From Mesaphorura yosii (lineage: Eukaryota; Arthropoda; Collembola; Poduromorpha; Tullbergiidae), in contig WIXG01000441.1 of the NCBI GenBank assembly GCA_009869945.1, positions 1-55,859 of the forward strand: a DNA stretch of 55,859 nt, read 5' to 3'. This document shows positions 47,347 through 55,859 of this stretch, in pieces. Numbering within the stretch: the first letter of the stretch is position 1; each line of letters opens with the position of its first letter. The notes beneath the pieces are model-generated. The model did no database searches. It was not told where the DNA came from and saw nothing but the letters and a program-made list of their open reading frames with translations. The translations under genes and the position numbers were made by a program.

Positions 47347-47870
47347 GGTCACTTCACTTCTTGTAACCACAACTAAATCCACAAATCAGTGTAACGGGTT
47401 ACCTGTTAAAAGCAGGTTACAGGTTAAGTTAATCAGGCAGACAGGCGATGGAGTATTAAAACTTAGAACTTTATTTCAAAGTCAGATTTCCCTTACCTTA
47501 AATGCGTTGGCAAAAAATGTTTATTGAAGCCTTAATTCTTGACTTAATAAACTCGTTAACTTCTTCCCACAATAATTAACGCAGCGATGAAGCGGACGAG
47601 AAATAAAATACTGTTCGAATGATGCTCAACTCAAAGCCGACCTATCGCGGCTTTGTGAAAGGCAATTTTGAAAGCATGCGATGGCGTCGGTATTTTTAGT
47701 TCCAATTGTGCACACGAGGCATTCATGAGACACGGAGAGAACAAGTTTTTATTGAACACCACACATACACAGGAACCAAAGTTACAATTATTACAAAATA
47801 ACAGTCTTTTTTAATTCACTCAAATGGAGAATGAGTTCGAATGCCTCAATTCGGCAAATGAATGTCGTTC
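47347..47870. other. Intergenic region between SRSF2 and ISWI
   Basis: About 520 nt holding the SRSF2 5' region and the ISWI 3' UTR, with minus-strand AATAAA at 47748..47753, about 120 nt past the ISWI stop codon. Nothing else seen. Confidence 0.5.
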
Positions 47871-52230
<4,360 letters not shown>

Positions 52231-53577
52231 TTCTCGGCACTTTTTTTTTAACCGGAAGAGAAAGACGCAGACGGAAGCGAAGAAAATTCGGCCGGTGGAG
52301 AGTGAGTCGGAAGTTTGGCGAATGACTAGAAATTGTTCGTATCAGCGAGGAGCTCGACGAAAACTTACTTTGGTGGAGACAACATGCGTATTGAACAGTT
52401 GTCCAGTTTCACTAATTAGTAAAAGTGGGAGAGACCTTTTTCTTCAAGTTCACGAGTCCCAGACAAACGCGAGACTGTCGAGACGCAGGCAGACGAGTCT
52501 GGTCGCGTTGCTGTTTGCCTCGTCCCCGTTCAAAAAGGAAAACAGAAGCCAGAGCAAACTCGCAGGTGATGCAAGGAATAAGGAATAACAAAACTCATTC
52601 GTTGCCAATCTTTCCCAGCTTCAGCATCATCATTAATTACCGAGTTGATGACATTCATTTAATTTTTTATTTTAGAATGTTTTATGCTTTTGGCGACCCC
52701 TAACCCTGCCTGCGATGCAATTGAATGATGAATGCATAAACATTGAATTTCTTAACATATGGGCAACTTCTTCATTGCCTGACTGGGCTAGAATTCCCAA
52801 GTGACTTTCCAGGAACCTTCTATTTATCCATAGTTGGACTGATGAAGTTATGATTGGTTTCAGTCGGATTAAAGTTGGAACTTCAGTCGTACTGCCACGG
52901 CGTAAACATAAATTGATGCAGTATTGATGAGTCAGAGTCACAGCGTAACTGTAGGCAGTCGCAATCAACTACCATCAAAGTTTCTATGCACTGTCTATAT
53001 GAGAGTTGATGCATTGTCAAGTGCTTGGCTGCTTTGTAGTCCGGTAGAGACGAAAAGAGGCAGACGGAGCCTACGTGCATGGCTGTGTTACCTCCTACTT
53101 TAATTCTACCCATATTTTTACTCACTCACGTACTTCGTAATGTAAGAAGAGTCTCTGTTTTGCAATTTTCTGCACTGCTAATTCAAGTTTTGACATTTGC
53201 TATTTTTATTAGTGCGCACCGGATCGACCGAAGAAGGCGGAGTTGGCGGAGTACATTGTGCTTAAGTAATTAAACAGTTACTCCAAATGGAGCTAGCGAG
53301 CAAATTGTAGTCGAAATCATAACTTAGTCAATTCGACATTCGGCAGCATCGGTAGGTGAGCAACATTTGATCAGTACATACTTCTTTTCCAATATGCACC
53401 GCTCTGTGTGTCGTGTCAGCTGGCCACTGGAGGAATAACCCCGTCTTCTGAACACAGGAAAGTAGGAACAAGGTCGAGAAACTAGAGTCCTATCTGAATT
53501 CGTTCATTGTCGTCACGAGCAGAGTGGTTGAGATGGGTAATTAAGTCAAGGATGGGAACTGGAGAGGATAAAAGACA
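52231..53577. other. Divergent intergenic region of ISWI and CLC genes
   Basis: About 1.35 kb between two divergent start codons. No coding signal, repeat or promoter motif stands out. The lone CCCTAACCCTG near 52696 is a single copy and not telomeric. Confidence 0.45.
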
Positions 53578-55820
53578 ATGAATGTGGACTCGGACCCGCT
53601 CAGAAGCGAAATCAACCTTGTGGAAGTGTCGCCTCCTCCCATCCTGCCAATCGACTCGTCATTCACTAATGCGGCAGTCATGGCCACATTCAGCGACCCC
53701 AGCAACCCCCTCAGCTCCCAGACTAAGCCTATCCACAACTACCAGGCAGTCGATTCAGACGGTCGCCCCACAAGCGGGGCACACGGCGGAGCAGAATCCT
53801 TCGCGACACACAGAAAGGTTGGTCACTTCATTTGCAATCTTGAAATGTATAAAGTTATCAGTTATCATCCTACAGAAGACTTTTTTCTTCCCTCTTTAAT
53901 CTCTAATCCCAGTCTTTATTCAATGCGAGTATTTTGTAATGTTAATAATCGCGTGCCCAAGGTCTCCAGTCGCGTCTGTTTCGTAGAGATTAGCTGATTA
54001 AACTTAGCTTACGGAGTTGTGGGTAATCTTTGTTTCATGCGTCGCGATAAATAAACGTGAGAACAGACGGAAAAGTGTTCTCATGTAACCAGTATGGTCG
54101 AGATTAAAGTTAAATGCCGAACGCCACATGTCTTCACAACTTAACAACTCTGTCGTGCATCAACTGCTTTGCGTAACGAGGAAATTAATGACTTGCCACG
54201 TTGCAATTTCAGGGGTTTGCCAGGGCGCTGAGCGAGGGCGACGACATGATTGACATCACGCACCAGGGTACCGTGAATGAAATGACCGATGACTTCCCAA
54301 CCAACACCAGTCAGTGCACCCCGCAATTACATGCTTCTATGATCTCGATTCCATTTCGCGTACACTTATTGCTCGCCCTTGTGGTTTTCAGGTTATTATG
54401 ATTCGGAGGACATTCCAGGAATCGGGCAGTATGACGATTTCCACACGATTGATTGGCAGAGGGACATTGCGAGGGACCGAATGCGACACCGGTATATCGT
54501 CAAGAAGAGACAAGAGTCAATTTGCGATTTGGTCCGCGGGGCGCACGACGCCTGGAGTGGGTGGCTGTGCGTGCTTCTCGTGGGGGTGTTTGCTGGCACG
54601 CTTGCCGGTGGCATTGATATCGGAGCCAGCTGGATGACAGACCTCAAGTTCGGAATTTGTCCAGAAGCCTTTTGGCTGAACAAGGAGCAGTGCTGTTGGT
54701 CCCGCAATGCCAATCAGACGGAATTCACGCAAGACTGCGAACAATGGAAGTCGTGGCCGATGCTGTTCGGGAGCGATGGCACTGGGGCCGGAGCGTACAT
54801 CGTCTCCTACTTCTTCTACATTATGTGGGCGCTCTTCTTCTCAACACTCGCCGCTCTTCTAGTCAGAATGTTTGCTCCCTACGCCTGTGGCTCGGGAATT
54901 CCAGAAATCAAGACAATCCTGAGCGGATTCATCATCCGTGGCTACCTGGGCAAGTGGACGCTCCTCATAAAATCGGTGGGCATCATGTGCTCCGTATCGG
55001 CAGGTCTCAGCCTCGGAAAGGGTAAGAGACCCAATCCACGCGATCCATGTCTTCCAAACTAAATAAAAGCGAACCTGAAAATCTTTGAAACAGAGGGTCC
55101 GATGGTGCACATCGCGTGCTGTATCGGCAACATCCTGTCGTACCTCTTCCCCAAGTACGGAAGGAACGAGGCCAAGAAGAGGGAAATTTTGTCTGCAGCC
55201 TCAGCGGCGGGTGTTAGCGTCGCGTTCGGAGCCCCGGTGGGCGGGGTGCTCTTCAGTCTCGAAGAAGTGAGTCAAAGAATCACCAATCGCAATTACTGGT
55301 TTAATGCCATGGTAATTAAATTGAGTTGTGTATTTTTATGCGCTCCTCAGGTAAGTTACTACTTTCCCCTGAAAACTCTCTGGCGGTCATTTTTCTGTGC
55401 TCTCGTGGCCGCCTTCGTGCTGCAGTCAATCAATCCGTTTGGGAACGAACACTCGGTCCTCTTCTACGTGGAGTACAGCAAGCCGTGGATATTCTTCGAA
55501 CTCGTGCCCTTCATCGCCCTCGGCATCATCGGGGTGAGTGTGCCGCTATAATTAGTAACTGGAGGGCGGAAGTATTCTTTACTCGGATTCTGCTGTCGGT
55601 TTCAGGGCACAATCGGGACGCTGTTCATTCGAGCCAACATTTGGTGGTGCCGATTCCGCAAGTCTTCGAAGTTGGGCCAGTACCCCGTGACGGAGGTGTT
55701 GGTGGTGACGCTCGTGACTGCGGTGCTTTCGTACCCGAACCCCTACACACGAATGCCAACCAGCAAACTCATCCACATGCTCTTTTCCCAGTGCGGCTTC
55801 GATTCGGACAACCTGCTATG
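53578..55820 (+). CDS. CLC-3/4/5-type chloride/proton exchanger, 3' partial
   Basis: Six exons are visible, 53578..53817, 54213..54309, 54392..55021, 55094..55266, 55351..55533 and 55606..55820; the last donor (TG|GTGGGC) leads into an intron cut by the window end, so about 512 residues are seen. After a hydrophilic N terminus come [25 protein letters not shown] with the gating Glu, [20 protein letters not shown] and [16 protein letters not shown], whose Glu fits the proton-pathway Glu of the exchangers. Sequence is close to the vertebrate CLC-3/4/5 group, which acidifies and loads endosomes with chloride. The C-terminal CBS domains would lie to the right. Confidence 0.9.
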
Positions 55821-55859
55821 GTGGGCTCAGTTTTAATAATGATCTCCTTCCCTAAATTC

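Noticed and set aside
52694..52706. Telomere-like CCCTAACCCTG
   Set aside because: Single occurrence without tandem repetition.

Overview
The window is nuclear DNA from a compact animal genome. Nearly every gene is split by short introns (mostly about 50-110 nt, with GT-AG ends and poly-pyrimidine acceptors). The set includes animal-specific genes: APC with beta-catenin-binding repeats, an arrestin-domain protein, a tetraspanin, LSM10 of the U7 snRNP and UBXN4. No ribosome-binding sites, operons, CRISPR arrays, insertion sequences or tRNA genes were seen. I cannot name the species; a small-genome invertebrate fits. Exons were assembled by hand by joining open frames at splice sites and checking phase, so internal boundaries are predictions.

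Layout. 1-12.3 kb: a U1-type zinc-finger protein cut by the left edge (+), then five minus-strand genes in a row: a secreted lipase, an arrestin-domain protein, two tandem PHOSPHO-type HAD phosphatases (the second apparently damaged) and a class II DAHP synthase; then a four-pass membrane protein (+). 12.9-23.5 kb: APC (-), divergent from a NOL7-like nucleolar protein (+); a small single-pass membrane protein (-), divergent from a second four-pass membrane protein (+); and LSM10 (-). 23.8-33 kb: UBXN4 (+), a PPxY/PDZ-ligand protein (-) with a 1.4-kb intron holding an inverted repeat, and a 3.4-kb stretch with no gene I can see. 33-42.6 kb: SPT6 with 20 coding exons (+) and a tetraspanin (-). 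42.6-55.9 kb: a 3.6-kb stretch without a recognised gene, SRSF2 (-), an ISWI remodelling ATPase (-), and a CLC-3/4/5-type chloride/proton exchanger (+) cut by the right edge.

Most genes are housekeeping or signalling genes of animals and do not form a pathway. The exception is the DAHP synthase, the entry enzyme of the shikimate pathway, which animals generally lack. It sits between ordinary animal genes, carries three spliceosomal introns, keeps all four metal ligands and has a TATA box at a plausible distance upstream. I read it as a horizontally acquired and domesticated gene, and it is the strongest finding here. Secondary points are four apparent GC-AG introns, a frame break and lost active-site Asp in one PHOSPHO copy, two CtBP-type motifs in APC, and a DEAQ box in ISWI.
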